A stretch of 64,000 bases of DNA from Pithys albifrons albifrons (GCF_047495875.1 NC_092463.1:11480622-11544621), one strand, 5' to 3'; shown: positions 1-11,089, numbered from the stretch's first letter. Notes: generated by a model not told the origin, from the letters alone. Numbers and translations are program-made.

Positions 1-3000
1 TGAGAGCAAAGCAGCAAACTAATATTTGTGTTCCACTCCTTAAGGCCCCATAGCCCAAAAGAAAAACATAGCTGAGAAACACTTCAGTTAAAGCTGCATC
101 TGCTATATAATCAAATAATAACCCAAATATAAAAATTGTCTGGTAAGAAAAGGGCAAAGCAAAAATTAAAGAACTCCCATTTTGACAGATCTAGGAAAAC
201 ATCCATGTAGCAAATTAATTTAAAATAGATAAGGAGCAAACAGGAATAAAAAAAATACCATATGCCCATGTTTCCTTTTATGGATAAGCAAATAATTTCA
301 CACTTTGTGAGCGACCTTGTAAATACACTTAGGGGACAATATCTAAGAATAACGGAAACAAAGAGTCTGTTTGTCTTCCTTGAGAAAAGAATGCAGTCAG
401 AGCTCATCACAGTCATAACGTACTGGTTCCTTCAGAAAAAGGTGGTATGACCATGATGAACACAAAAATATTCAAAATATTTCATTAAACCCAGAATTAT
501 GCTCTTCATGACAACCTTGACAAGAACATTTTGCAGCAGTAGCTGTTCTCCTCATGGATGACTCTGAAACAGGGAAAAGAGGAGCAACCTTCACTTCTTG
601 CATTTTATTTTGCCACGAGCAAGACAAATTAACACAATTGTTTAGAATCTGCCAAAAATACTTGCAGTTTTCCAAGACAAGAATTTTGGATTTCAGTAAA
701 GACAAAAGTCTTCTATGACTGTTTAAGATCTTAATGTTGAAGATCTTCTTTAGTTTCAGCAAAGTTATAACTTCCTTAGAGAAATGAAAAACAGAAATCT
801 GCCCATTGATATTAGAAATGCTTCTAAATGCTCAAAATTTTTCTGCGAAGTTTCCCTGCTGCAATTTGTGATATGTGCTATTGTGCCTAGTTTTGAATTC
901 TCTAAGGATAGAAAATGGCATTTGTTTGGTCATTTCACACACTGCTTACAGTGTATTTTAACTAAATTAGGGAAAAAAAAATAGCTGTTCTAGTTTCATA
1001 TCTCCATTACTGTGAAAGGCTCAGACATCTCAATTTTCAAACTATTTCAGTTACTGTGCAAGAGAATTTAGCACATTCATTTTGGCCAATGCTCATTGTC
1101 AACATACAATTCCACTAACTCAAAAGGGATTGTTTGCATGGCACTACCCATTGCAAATCCAGGTTAGGCAAGACTGCAGGAATAAAGATTGGTTACTGGG
1201 CTCATATTTAACCTGTTAAAAAAACTACCACTAACTAAGTCAACACCACTTAGTAGATGTTCTTAATTGTGCTAAATTTTACTGCTTGCTAGAGCTTAGA
1301 AATTAATTCCACTCCCCTACAGTGTTTACTAACCTCCCATGACACCTATTTCACAAAATGTCACGAAATTAGCCAATTTACACATCTAAACTATTTTTGA
1401 ATGAAGACTTCCTTTCAGAGATGTTTTCTGGGTTAACAGATAATCCCAGTACATCGTAACCCTTCACAATGTTTTCACACAGCATCTATTTTCTATGCAC
1501 TATTTTAGGTCTCCTGCAGTTACTACTTCCTATCTACAGTCAACTAAATAAAAAGAGAGCCCACTGCTAAAGTCTCCTGTTTGCTGTTCTAAACAGGCTA
1601 TTTTGCAAGTTTATGGCCTTTTCTTCTTTTTTTCCCCATTTTACCAATAAAATAAAATCCAATCCTGAATCTCACATGTACAAATCTTCCTGTCTGATCT
1701 CAACTTCTACCACTACCCAGCTACTGTCTCATGAATTTCAGGTATTTTGTTTTTCAAGTCCCCTTTGTGACTGTTACAATTCACACCTGCCAGCATTCAA
1801 AGCTGCTCTTGTAGCTGGAACCACTTCACACACTCCCCAGTTGCCAAAGGACCTTTCAAGTCCTCAGAATTCATCCTGTTTCTTCATCACTTATTCCTTC
1901 AGCTCAATGAAACCATTAAAAACATTGTAATTCATTTGCAAACGGTGGAAATATGCAAATTTGTATTACCCAGAAAATTACTATTACTCTTTCCTCTACA
2001 ACCACCCCATCTGCAACCTGTTTTGTAAGTTTTTATTAATAGGGTTTTTGTTCCCATCCACAGAAAGCAATAGCAGTAATTCTTTTGTGTCACACAGTCA
2101 GTCAAATTTAAAAACTGCTGCTAGGTTAGGGTTCTCACTCTTCATAAAATGTACATACAATCCTATTTTAATATTCTCTGACAGTAAAATTGTAAAAAAA
2201 ATGAAATTGATTTTTGTTCTTTATAATCTATTCACCTTGTACAACCAAAAAAAGGTAAAAATTTATTAACAAACTATAAGTTTTTGCCATGGTACACAAA
2301 TTAGTTTGACCTTGAGTGGTTTACTGACTAACTATTTGCACTGCTTGTGTAAAACACATAAGTGAAAGCTCAAAACCATAACTTTACTAAACCCACTATT
2401 AATTAATTAATTTTATCTACACAAAACAAATGTATAAGGGACTAGAAAACTTCCCATATGGCCTATACATTCAAGTATCTGCAAAAATGCCACAATTCTC
2501 TGCTTTTGATTCTGAAGTCTTCAATACTCCTCTAATGACAGTTGTATATCACATGTAGGTTCTTCTTCTTTATTAATAGCTTTAGGATTAATTGTTATCT
2601 GTTCTCCTACCTCATTAATCGAAGGCAAACAGTAGATACAATCTATTTTCTCACGTAGACTTTGGAACTGGATGTGTACGGTCCCTGTGTGTCAGCCACA
2701 GTTATTCTGAAGCACATAACAGGGCAAATCAGCTTGTGCTAAGCAGCTGTCCTGCAGCAGAGATAAAGTGGAGAAAAACACCACATCAAAAACAATCCCC
2801 AGGCAGACAGTCCGTCCTCCGCATCTCACAAACTTCACAATAAGCTTTTAAATACTGCATTCAAGGCCATGTTTTGAAAAGCAGACTTCTTTTTTTTAAT
2901 TTTTATTTCCTCTGGTCTCGGAGAGCAACCAAAGCAAGAGATAATCCCCTGGTTCAGCAGACAGGCAGTGGTTAAAGGTTCAGTGCCAGCGTATGCCACA

Positions 3001-3642
3001 GATGGACTGCAGGAAGCTAAAGCTGTCATTGCACTTCTCTGAGCCCGTGTGTCCTGTTTGTACAAGAGGGACAACAGCTCCATTTGGGTTTTTTTAATCT
3101 TTGGCATAAAATCATTTAAGTTCTTCAGATCAGACAAATTCATATATATGACCACAGCTAAACAAAACAGTCTCTGTTCTCAGCTAGATGCTGCCAAATA
3201 AAAAGGAAAGCGGTTTTCTTTCCTAATACTTCTCACACTTTTACCCCCAAGCAGGTTACCACATCACCAGCGCTTTTCACAGCAAACTGGTGCCAAGCAG
3301 AGGGGAGAGCACAGACACACACCCCGCTGAAGGAGCTCTATTTCAGGTGTCCCATGGTCAGGAAAATGACCAGCCAGCACAGAGGTCACGGTTACCTGAT
3401 TAACACACACTTCACTTTACACAACTCATTAAAGGTTGCAGTTTTGGTTCAAATGAAGCTTTATTTTCTCTTTGAAATAATAAAAAATTAACAGTAAATC
3501 CAACAAACAAATCTAGATGAAAGTGATGGAAAGCATAGAAAAAGGAGAACCTGAGGTCACTGCACATCCCAAGAAGAGCAGGGGAAATCTGGCTGTACTT
3601 ATGCTGATGGTCTTGTGACAGGCAGCTTCCCTAGGACTCCTT
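1..3642. other. Non-coding stretch left of the CINP/TECPR2 promoter
   Basis: No coding exon or RNA gene was recognised on either strand. By synteny this should be the start of the first intron of TECPR2 (transcribed leftward), or its promoter-proximal flank. I looked on the minus strand for the conserved TECPR2 N-terminus (WD-repeat region) and did not see it. The DNA is AT-rich; the only small repeat noted is a short ATTA run near 2,398-2,412. Confidence 0.5.
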
Positions 3643-3935
3643 CAGAGAATCCTAGAATGGTTTGGGTTGGAAGAGACCTGAAAAAATCATCCCGGTCCAC
3701 CCCCTGCCATGGGCAGGGACACCTTCCTCTAGCGGGGGTTGCTCAGAGCCCCATCCAATCTGGCCTTAATGGCGCATTCACAGCTTCTCTGGGCAACCTG
3801 TTCCACCCTCGCAGTAGAGAATTTGTTCCTAATACCATACATACATCTAATACCTATCCTGCTAATATCACACACATACCTAATACACACCTGCCGCCTC
3901 CCAGTTTGAAGCAACTCCTACACCTTGTTTAAACC
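3643..3935 (-). mobile_element. CR1 LINE 3' fragment
   Basis: The plus strand reads as the reverse complement of a CR1 3' end: a degraded AATCCTAGAATGG terminus, then TTTGGGTTGGAAGAGACCTG and the CCACCCCCTGCCATGGGCAG block typical of avian CR1. It decays into the AT-rich text before the CpG island. It is 5'-truncated, as most CR1 copies are, and has no intact ORF. Confidence 0.85.
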
Positions 3936-4007
3936 TCCCTCCCTCCAACCAAACACTATATTCTGGCAGATGTTCCCACCTCTCCCTTCCCAGCAGGTGC
4001 CGTGTCG

Positions 4008-4238
4008 CACCCGCGGGGCCGGAGCTGCTGCTGCCCGGGCAGGGCACGGCCGGGGGTCCGGCCGGACATCCGCGGGGCCGGAGGGCACGGCCGGGGGTCG
4101 GGCCGGACACTCGCGGGGCGGGAGCTGCTGCCCGGGCAGGGCACGGCCGGGGGTCGGGCCGGACACTCGCGGGGCGGGAGCTGCTGCGGGGCCGGAGGGA
4201 ACGGCCGGGGGTCGGGCCGGACACCCGCGGGGCCCCCG
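4008..4238. repeat. GC-rich minisatellite, about 58-bp unit
   Basis: A phrase that starts CGCGGGGC, passes through a GGAGCTGCTG segment and a CACGGCCGGGGGTC segment, and ends in GGCCGGACAC recurs from about 4012, 4070, 4111, 4168 and 4227. Spacings are roughly 58, 41, 57 and 59 bp. The second copy lacks the GAGCTGCTG/CCCGGGCAGG middle part. The array lies in the CpG island just upstream of the putative TECPR2/CINP bidirectional promoter. The open frames crossing it are by-products of GC content. Confidence 0.85.
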
Positions 4239-4474
4239 CCCCTTTCCTGCGGCTTATGCCGGATATACCGCCCAGACCCAGAGCTCCCTTTTCACCTCCA
4301 GCAGCGGGAACAGCCGCCTCGCTCCCCGCCCCGAGCATCCTCACCCTCGGGAAGCCTCGGCCGGGACACCCGCCCGCAACAGGCGGCCGCGACAGGCCAC
4401 GCTGGGGCGGGAGCGAGAGCCGGGCACCCGCGGGCAGTGCCGGCCCGGCCCGGCAGTGACGGAGCTGCACTCAC

Positions 4475-4610
4475 CGCTGCGCAGCGCGGGGCGGCACGGC
4501 ACAGCACGGCACGGAGCGGCGGCGGCGGCGGCAGCAGCGCCGGGCCCCGAGGCGCGGAGGGGGCGGGCCGGGCCGGGCCGGGCCGGGCGGGGCGGGACCG
4601 GACGTGAGCG
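4475..4610 (-). other. TECPR2: Putative 5' untranslated exon of TECPR2
   Basis: On the minus strand a strong splice donor (CAGCG|GTGAGTGCAG) places an exon end at 4475 inside the CpG island, pointing away from CINP. In mammals TECPR2 (a WD-repeat/TECPR protein involved in autophagy and ER export) lies head-to-head with CINP, so this donor is a reasonable candidate for its non-coding first exon. No coding sequence of TECPR2 is in the window. The 5' boundary is a guess. Confidence 0.4.
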
Positions 4611-4628
4611 AATTTCCGTGGGGCCGCC
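4480..4628. promoter_or_regulatory. CpG-island bidirectional promoter (CINP rightward, TECPR2 leftward)
   Basis: The region from about 4.0 to 4.8 kb is strongly CpG- and GC-rich, with GGCGG and GGGCCGGGCC runs and no obvious TATA box. It contains the CINP start codon at its right edge and a minus-strand splice donor at its left. This fits a TATA-less housekeeping promoter shared by two divergent genes, as in the mammalian CINP/TECPR2 arrangement. Transcription start sites cannot be fixed from sequence alone. Confidence 0.6.
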
Positions 4629-4635
4629 ATGGCGG
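4629..4635 (+). CDS. CINP: CINP coding exon 1
   Basis: Seven coding bases, ATGGCGG, followed at once by the donor GTGAGTG. The split third codon is completed by exon 2 to give Met-Ala-Ala-Lys. Such a tiny coding exon escapes ORF-based gene finding. Its identity rests on the Kozak context, the CpG island, and phase agreement with exon 2. Confidence 0.85.
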
Positions 4636-7600
4636 GTGAGTGCGGTGGGGCCGGCGGCGAGGGGCCGAGTTAGCGGGGCCAAGTTAGCGGGGCCTGGGCC
4701 ACGGCCCCCTCGGTGCCCTGGCGAGGTTTGACGTGCCCGGGGTGCCCCGCCGAGCTGTCACTGTCACTGTCACTGTCGCTGTCACACCGGGTGTGGGCGG
4801 TGCCCATCTCCTCGGAAGTGCCGCGGGGGGAGCGGGGGACACCCGTGTCGCACCATGTGTGTTACCTCATCAGAGTGTATAAATATCTGAAGGGGGTGGA
4901 GCCGGCTCTGCTCGGTGATGCCGAGCAATAGGACAAGAGGCAACGGGCAGAAGGTGGTGCACAGGAACACCTGAACATGAGGAAGAACTTCTTTACTGTG
5001 CAGTGACCGCGCACTGGGACAGACTGACCAGAGAGGGTGTGGAGTCTCCATCACTGGAGATACCCAGGAACTGTCTGGATGCAATCCCGTGCCGTGTGCT
5101 CTGGGATAACCTTGCCCGAACAGGGAGGTGGGACCAGATGACCCACTGCGGTCCCTTCCTGCCTGACCCATTCTGTGGTTCTGTGAGGCCTTTGCGTCTG
5201 TGACACGGGCAAACAGGCAGTAGGACAAGAGGGTACGGGCTTGAGCTCTGCCAGGGGAAGTTTAGGTTGGATATCAGAAAGAAGTTCTTAACAGAGAGAG
5301 TAATCAGGCTTTGGAATGGGCTGCCCAGAGAGGTGGTGGATTCACCATCCCTGGAGGTTTTTAAGCTGAGATTGGATATAGCACTCAGTGCCATGATCTG
5401 GTAATTATAGTGGAGTTGGATCAAGAGTTGGAGTTGATGATCTCAGAGGTCTCTTCCAACATAGTTCATTCTGTAATTCTATGGCCACCTATCTCTGTGA
5501 ATAAAAGTTAAGGCCAGCAAACATGCAGCCAGGCTGTCATTGCTTGGCTTGGAGCCCTGTTTTGGCTGCTGGGGCAGAGCCTGAGGTGGGAAGGTGGGGC
5601 TGCTTCAGGTGCTCCAAAGGGATGTGCAACAGTTCCTGCTGCTCTCTGGGCCTCCAGGGAGAGAGACATTGTGAGCTGTGGGCTTTGTGCTGGGCAGGAG
5701 AGCACCCACCGACTGCAGCAGGACCTTCCCCCAGACCTCCAGCTACATCTTGCTGTGAATTAATTCAGACCTTCGTTGTGTGAGCACGGTGTGCATGCAG
5801 GCTGTGATTTCATATGCTGCATTAGCATTTGGCTGTCAGAAGACTGCTGGATTAGTCAGCACTGCAAAGCTGTCCATGCTGCCATATCACATCTCAGAAT
5901 GTGCTTGTGTTCTTTTGATAACCCAGTTTTCTTGTAAATAGTAATAAAGCTGATAGATGCAGAATTAGATTTCATGCCCAGAGACATTTAATGTAAATTC
6001 CATTTTACTTTAATGAGTATTCACCAGTAAAGCAAGGAAATCATTCACACAAACTGCTGATGGACACTGATTTATTTCTGTATGCTTTAAATGGCTTCAA
6101 TATCTTTATTTTCTCATACAGCAAAAAGTCCTGCTGATAGTACTCCGAGAAGGCCTGTTTTATCTGTCAGTGCAAGAAAAATTAAAGATAATGCAGCAGA
6201 CTGGCATAATTTAATGATGAAATGGGAGAGACTGAATGATAATGGATTTACTACAGCAAACAAAATAGTCAACATGAAGATCAGTGAGCAGTAAGTATGC
6301 TAATACAAGTAAAGACAGCATAAATATTGCCTTTATTGAGAGATTAATCTGGTTTCATCACTAGAAAGCTCTTTTTGGACACACGGGAGAAAACATGTCA
6401 CAGTGGATAAGCCAGCTCTTAGATCAAACTCAGCAGCTGCACTTTTTGGTTATATAAACTATTTACATTCAAATAATAAATGTCTAATAAAGATTAAGAT
6501 AATCTCATAAAGTAATGATATTTACAAGGAATGGAAAACATTTATTTTACATAGTCAAGCATAACAGATATTTAAAATACTTACATAATGTGCAAAGTTT
6601 AATTCTATAAATCTCAGCCCATATAAGTTCTCTTACACTCTTACATATTTTACACTGAGGCCAGTAGCACCAAGTTTCACACAAATCAAAAGTTCAGCAG
6701 ATTTTAAGAATCAGTGACTTGTACAGACAAAAAAGTTTTTATGTGATGATTTAAAAAAACCCCAACAAACACAAAAACCACACCACCATACAAAAACCCA
6801 AACACCTAAAACCCAACAAAACAAAAACTCACTGAAAAACTGAAAAAAAACCCACTTTGGTAGAGCTGTTATTTTCATGCTGTAAAGAAAAAAATGGTAA
6901 TTAACAGGGTTTTAAGAAGCTTCTCCAGAGTCCTGACAGCTGAAGAGGGTTTGCCTGACAGGGTTCTGACAGGTACAAGCTGAGGAGTATTTTGCTGTAA
7001 TGGTGCCAGATGCTGCTTTTGCTCTCTCGCAGCTCTGTCTCCCCTGACTAAGTTTAGAGCCTGTATGAGAAGGTCTGCCAGGCAGGAGAGGTGTCTGTGC
7101 ATTGGCTGCTCTGGGTTCACAGATTAATGGCTTGGCCTAAAGTGTGCACGTTCAGGAGTTTGTGGTGGCTCCAGGTTGTCACCCAGAGCAGCTGAAGCCT
7201 GGGCATGCCTTGTCCTTTGTGAGAGAACAACTTCCACACAGGCAGAGTAAAGAGGGAAAAAGTGTTATCTTAACAGCTGCAAGGACACCTTTTTCAAGCA
7301 TATGCTCTAAGGTAGAGTAGTTCTATGTTTCTCAGAAGGTTATGGTGTCATTCCCACTTGCTCTCTGTGCTATTTTTATGTAGGAATTCTCGTGAACAGT
7401 CTGCGAGAGATTTTGTAGGATCAGACCACATGGATTTTAAATTGCACAGCTCAAGTAAAACTATATGTAATTGCGTACTCTGCCTTATGTTGCTATTTCA
7501 GATTTCAAGACAGGAAACTGGAGATAGCATGTGACAACAGTGTCACAGAACCTGAAAACCCAACCCCAAGATACAATGAAGAACTGGACAACTGCTGTGC

Positions 7601-10600
7601 AGAATTACTTGAGACCTTAAAGCAGATGGTAATGCTCATTTTCCAATGTTAATTAATGTGAATCAATTCCAAGTGTGCTCAGGTATGACATAAGGAAATG
7701 TTCTCAAGTATTGTAGACAGAAAACTGGGATTTTCATTCATAGTTCTTTGGCTTCAAACCTAGATGATTGTAAATCCACCATGCATCATTTATTTCCTTC
7801 ATTTGTAAATTTGAAAGCTGGTTTTACATCTGCCTTCTGCTTATAATTCTACTCCTCCCTTTATAAAACAGGGATCTGGAAAAAAGTTGTACAAAGAATG
7901 CATTCTAAAACTGCACCTGTTTTCTGTTTTCCTATCCTGGATATTCCCTCTGTTTAGGACAAAAGAAACAACAAAGCATAAAGCAGTGCTTTACCTGCCA
8001 TGGTATCCTTGCAGCTGTCTTTGATCAGACATAATGTAGTTATATTTTTAGTCTGCCCACCTCCATTTGCTGTGCAAATCCCCTTCTCTAGAGAGCAGAG
8101 TAAGATAATTACTATGGAACTCTTTTTTTCAGGATACATTGCTAGGAATTAATGTCACCTGTCAGTTTGATAGGAAGCAAACAGTATTTTTCTGCCTGAA
8201 ACTGTAATTTACAATTTATCTTAAAAATAACTTTTACACCCTTTTGCCAAAGTGGATGCACATTAAAAAAATTATCTACTTTTTTACATAGGCAGGATAC
8301 CAGTCCTCCAGTATTTAGAAAAAGCATGAAACAAGGTGGATTTCCCTCAAATTTTGTTCTGTGGAAAAAAGTAACAGTAATTTGTATGGTTTATCATGGT
8401 TTTTTTCCCCTTGATGTAGTTTTGTATTCAGACTACCAAGTGTGTTGATGCAATTTTTTATTATTCCTGAGTAATACAAGTCTAAGCAGTGTTAGATTGG
8501 ATACTAAACATAACTGCTATGACCTATTTTATTTTTCATTCCTTGTGAGTTTATACCAGCTTACAAGTCTGTAGAAATATCTGTATTTTATCTGCTTGAC
8601 TGAAAGCTACTGCCTGCAAGCTCCATTTTGTGGTAAATATTCATCCCCATCAGCAATGCACAGTCAGGTGAACATGAAGCAAGTGGATGGAATGACCTGT
8701 TTTTTGAAGCAAGCTGTTAGATCAGCCTAGATATATTGTCAGTAGTAGCTTGAGCTGCCTTTCTCACCTGCTGCTGATCTTTTGAAAACAAATTTAAGTC
8801 ATTTTGACATGGTAATGTAAGAAAACATGTACACAGGGCTTGTGCTACACTTGTCTGATGTTTTTCCCCAGTACTAAACTGCTATAGGAAAAACCTAGAG
8901 AGAGGTGAAAAAATGACAGAGGGCTTTAGTGTATTTTTACATGAGGGAAACAAAAGAATGTGCAAAATCAGAGTCTTATCCGCAGCATTCAAAATTTCAG
9001 GATATCTCATATTAAATATATAGATTCCAGCTGTCATTTCTGTCTGGAGTTAAAAAAATGTGAGTTAGAAAGGCTAAGACTAAATAGACTTCATAAATAG
9101 TGTTTTGAAAACAACCTTGAGGTTATAGTAGCCTAATGTTCCTGAGATGTTCATTGAGGTTACACATTCATCATTTTCAGACAAAAATACAACTGAAAAT
9201 GGAAAAGCTTACTTCGACTACTAAAGCAATCTGTGACTTGGAAACATTCCACCATGGAACTGGGAATTGCACAGCACCCCTCTTTCATACATGGCCCACA
9301 CCATACTTCTGTAAGTAAAATATTGATTATCTCAGCTAATTACATTGTGTCGTTGATGTCATCTAATTCAAGACTGAAAAGTAAACCCTTTTATCTGGAT
9401 GTCTTGCCTGAGAGAGAGTGTGTCTCCTTTTCAGTTAACTAATCAATAAACACATGAATGCACCACTTGGCTCAGGGTTACTGCTGATCCCTGCTTGTGT
9501 GAGGTGCCAAGCATTGTCTCACTTGCAAACAATTACAGCACAGAATTGGGCTTGTCAGCAGCTTGCAGTGTCCAAGCTGCAACAGCCCTGGCCTCTGTAG
9601 AGAGAGACTTATGTGCAGCTTGCTGGTGTTAAGCTGTAGGCTTAACTGCTTGACATGGAATTAAATCCTCGAATGCAAAGAGCAAGCTGTACCACAGCTA
9701 ATTCTGCAGGCAGCCAAAGGAAAACACCTCTGATCTCGGTGTCAGTCAAGACAAGTAAAGAAATGTTACTGTCTACTGTTAATTCTTTTAGCATTCACTT
9801 GTTGGCAAAAGGTTCTGCCTCCCAACTGGTATTATCCCAGTTTTAAAACTCTCTGAATTCAAGAGAAGCCTGACTGCAAGCAAACCCAACTGCCTTCTCT
9901 GGGAAGTGAGTCATGTGAAGCCCTGCTTCTTACTTCACTACCACAGTCTTATGTATTAAGTTTCTGCCAGCTTAAAAGGATAAGAATGACACAGACAACT
10001 GCTATCAAAACAGCCATTGTGACTGAATCATTTAATGATACTGTCTACTCCATGAGAAACTAAATCCTTCTGAAGCCAGAAGTTCAGGCTAAGTTAGAAA
10101 CACAGGATCAGTCTCTCTTTAAAAATAATTTATGTGATTATTTTTTAGGAAGTCAAAGAAGTGCAGATTATACAGATGCATTTTAACCCCCCCTACCAGT
10201 ATTACTAACATAGCTAGTAACAGTATTACTTTTTACATTACACAGTTCAGTTGTGGTCTGTTGGGTGTTTTGGTTTTTGTTTTTCATCACTGGTATCACT
10301 CACTGATGATCATGCATTGCTGAAGTGCCTGACAGCAAGTTGAGGGCATTCTTTAGATCAGATAAAATCAATAGGGACTCTAAAATGTGAAGCTTGTATT
10401 GCAGGATAGTATTACCAAATTTTAAAATTAAATTTCAGTTATTTGAGGAATGGCTATAATTGGTAATTATCAATTACAATTGATAATGTTATGGTGGGTC
10501 CTGAGAACCAATGCCAGTGCTTATTCTAGAATTAAATGGGGACTCATGTTGAAATCAGAAGTGTGTAAAATATATCCCAAAGCCAAGGAAATTGTTTAGC

Positions 10601-10984
10601 ATTTGATATTCTAGTATAAAAACATGATTAATGCTCTAAAAACCAAGGTGTCTGCATTTGGGCAATAGCTTATGTAAGGCAGGCATTTTTTTAACAATCC
10701 ACATATTACAGGTGTAATTTAACTTGTTTAGCATTGCTGATGTATTGTGGCCAATGTGCTTGGTTTTTTAATCCATTTTAGATGAGGTTTCACTGAAGCT
10801 CTCGGAAATGTACAAGAAGGAACTACAGCTCAAGCAAACAATTGCGCAAAGCATTGCTCATTGTGCTGACCAGGATCTGATGATGGTGTATTTATCATCG
10901 TGGCTATACCAGCCTTACATTGAGAACAGCAGCACACTGCTGCTTGAAGCCATGCTGCTGGAAACAGGACACAGACAGTGCTAG
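4629..10984 (+). CDS. CINP: CINP, cyclin-dependent kinase 2-interacting protein (complete, 5 coding exons)
   Basis: Spliced coding sequence: 4629-4635, 6122-6290, 7502-7628, 9181-9310, 10782-10984; 636 nt, 211 residues, against 212 in the human protein. Every junction is GT-AG and phase-consistent. The translation carries the conserved CINP blocks [20 protein letters not shown] and NGFTTANKI near the N-terminus, a central helical part with [16 protein letters not shown], the [11 protein letters not shown] motif, and a C-terminal segment ending [13 protein letters not shown] binds CDK2 and CDC7 and associates with ATR-ATRIP at replication forks; it is also a subunit of the SPATA5/SPATA5L1/C1orf109 AAA-ATPase assembly acting in ribosome maturation and replisome turnover (established knowledge, not visible here). 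The start codon has a near-ideal context (GCCGCCATGG). The neighbouring ZNF839 is convergent. No defect was seen, so the gene looks functional. Confidence 0.96.
4756..4787. repeat. Short hexamer tandem repeat (CTGTCA)n
   Basis: About five imperfect copies of CTGTCA, one with CTGTCG, lie just inside CINP intron 1. It is too short to be significant beyond being a potentially length-variable tract. Confidence 0.7.
4858..5195 (+). mobile_element. CR1 LINE 3' fragment
   Basis: It reads in CR1 sense: AAATATCTGAAGGGGGTGGA, GAGCAATAGGACAAGAGGCA, GAACTTCTTTACTGTGCAGT, TGGAGTCTCCATCACTGGAG, and a degenerate end at CATTCTGTGGTTCTGTGAG. It resembles the copy at 25.3 kb more than the copies at 32-49 kb, so it belongs to a different CR1 subfamily. 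It is 5'-truncated and non-coding. Confidence 0.9.
5222..5484 (+). mobile_element. Second CR1 LINE 3' fragment
   Basis: It starts abruptly at GACAAGAGGGTACGGGCTTG and continues through GGGCTGCCCAGAGAGGTGGT to the CR1 terminus CATTCTGTAATTCTATGG. It lies in tandem with, and in the same orientation as, the preceding CR1, but its text belongs to the subfamily seen at 32.4, 36.4 and 48.8 kb. It therefore represents an independent insertion. Confidence 0.9.
6122..6290 (+). CDS. CINP: CINP coding exon 2
   Basis: Acceptor TTCTCATACAG, donor GAGCA|GTAAGT. It encodes the most conserved block of the protein ([19 protein letters not shown], then [17 protein letters not shown]). Reading past the donor gives an immediate stop, which explains why an unspliced frame ends here. 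An upstream in-frame ATG at 6091 lies in the intron and is not the start. Confidence 0.95.
6291..7501 (+). other. CINP: CINP intron 2
   Basis: GTAAGT donor and TGCTATTTCAG acceptor. Apart from the A/C-rich tract at about 6,752-6,855 nothing was recognised. Confidence 0.8.
6752..6855. repeat. A/C-rich low-complexity tract
   Basis: Runs of AAAAACC, CAACAAA and CACACC with almost no G or T on the plus strand. Similar tracts occur at about 12,776 and 56,518. It is simple sequence without a fixed repeat unit. Confidence 0.7.
7502..7628 (+). CDS. CINP: CINP coding exon 3
   Basis: Acceptor TGCTATTTCAG, donor CAGATG|GTAATG. It encodes the acidic linker and the start of the central helix ([20 protein letters not shown]). 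This aligns with the YNEELEKLCEEL stretch of mammalian CINP and is less conserved than exons 2 and 4, as is usual for this part. Confidence 0.93.
7629..9180 (+). other. CINP: CINP intron 3
   Basis: AT-rich intron with a GTAATG donor and a CATCATTTTCAG acceptor. No repeat family or RNA gene was recognised. Confidence 0.75.
9181..9310 (+). CDS. CINP: CINP coding exon 4
   Basis: Acceptor CATCATTTTCAG, donor TACTTCT|GTAAGT. It encodes [16 protein letters not shown] and the [11 protein letters not shown] motif, both characteristic of CINP. It ends one base into a Tyr codon that is completed by exon 5. Confidence 0.95.
9311..10781 (+). other. CINP: CINP intron 4
   Basis: GTAAGT donor, ATCCATTTTAG acceptor. 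It includes a perfect 10-bp inverted repeat at 10,466-10,487, reported separately. No other element was recognised. Confidence 0.75.
10466..10487. repeat. Perfect 10-bp inverted repeat, 2-nt spacer
   Basis: ATTATCAATT is followed by AC and then its exact reverse complement AATTGATAAT, deep in CINP intron 4. It is AT-only apart from the C/G pair of each arm. It may be a cruciform-prone spot or a homeodomain-type dyad, or chance in AT-rich DNA. Confidence 0.6.
10782..10984 (+). CDS. CINP: CINP coding exon 5 (terminal) with stop
   Basis: Acceptor ATCCATTTTAG. The frame runs from the split Tyr codon through [20 protein letters not shown] and [11 protein letters not shown] to LLETGHRQC and TAG at 10982-10984. 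This matches the conserved C-terminal region of CINP, including the LETGHR end. Confidence 0.95.
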
Positions 10985-11083
10985 GATTTCAAGGGTTACA
11001 GGGCTGGCTTCTAAAGATGCTTACATGAAACTGAAATGGCAAATTGCAAGGCTTGCCAAGTAAGTTGAATTTTTGTAAAACTT

Positions 11084-11089
11084 ATTAAA
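11084..11089 (+). terminator. CINP: Candidate CINP polyadenylation signal (ATTAAA)
   Basis: An ATTAAA hexamer lies 100 nt after the CINP stop and is followed within about 30-50 nt by a U- and GU-rich stretch (TTTTTCTCTGTTTG). A short 3' UTR of this size fits a compact housekeeping mRNA. Other distal signals cannot be excluded. Confidence 0.5.

Larger units (their letters stand above)
4636..6121 (+). other. CINP: CINP intron 1
   Basis: GTGAGT donor and TTCTCATACAG acceptor. It holds a short TGTCAC hexamer run at about 4757-4786 and two CR1 fragments annotated separately. From about 5,485 to 6,121 nothing else was recognised. Confidence 0.8.

Noticed and set aside
1..4474. Search for the first coding exon of TECPR2 on the minus strand
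   Set aside because: No translation resembling its N-terminus; it likely lies left of the window.
3880..4731. Open frames up to 268 codons on both strands in the CpG island
   Set aside because: Stop codons are rare in very GC-rich DNA, and the frames overlap a minisatellite and CR1 text. No recognisable protein.
6091..6121. In-frame ATG just upstream of CINP exon 2 as the start codon
   Set aside because: It precedes a good acceptor (TTCTCATACAG) and its residues do not match CINP. The 7-nt exon in the CpG island with ideal context fits phase and family.
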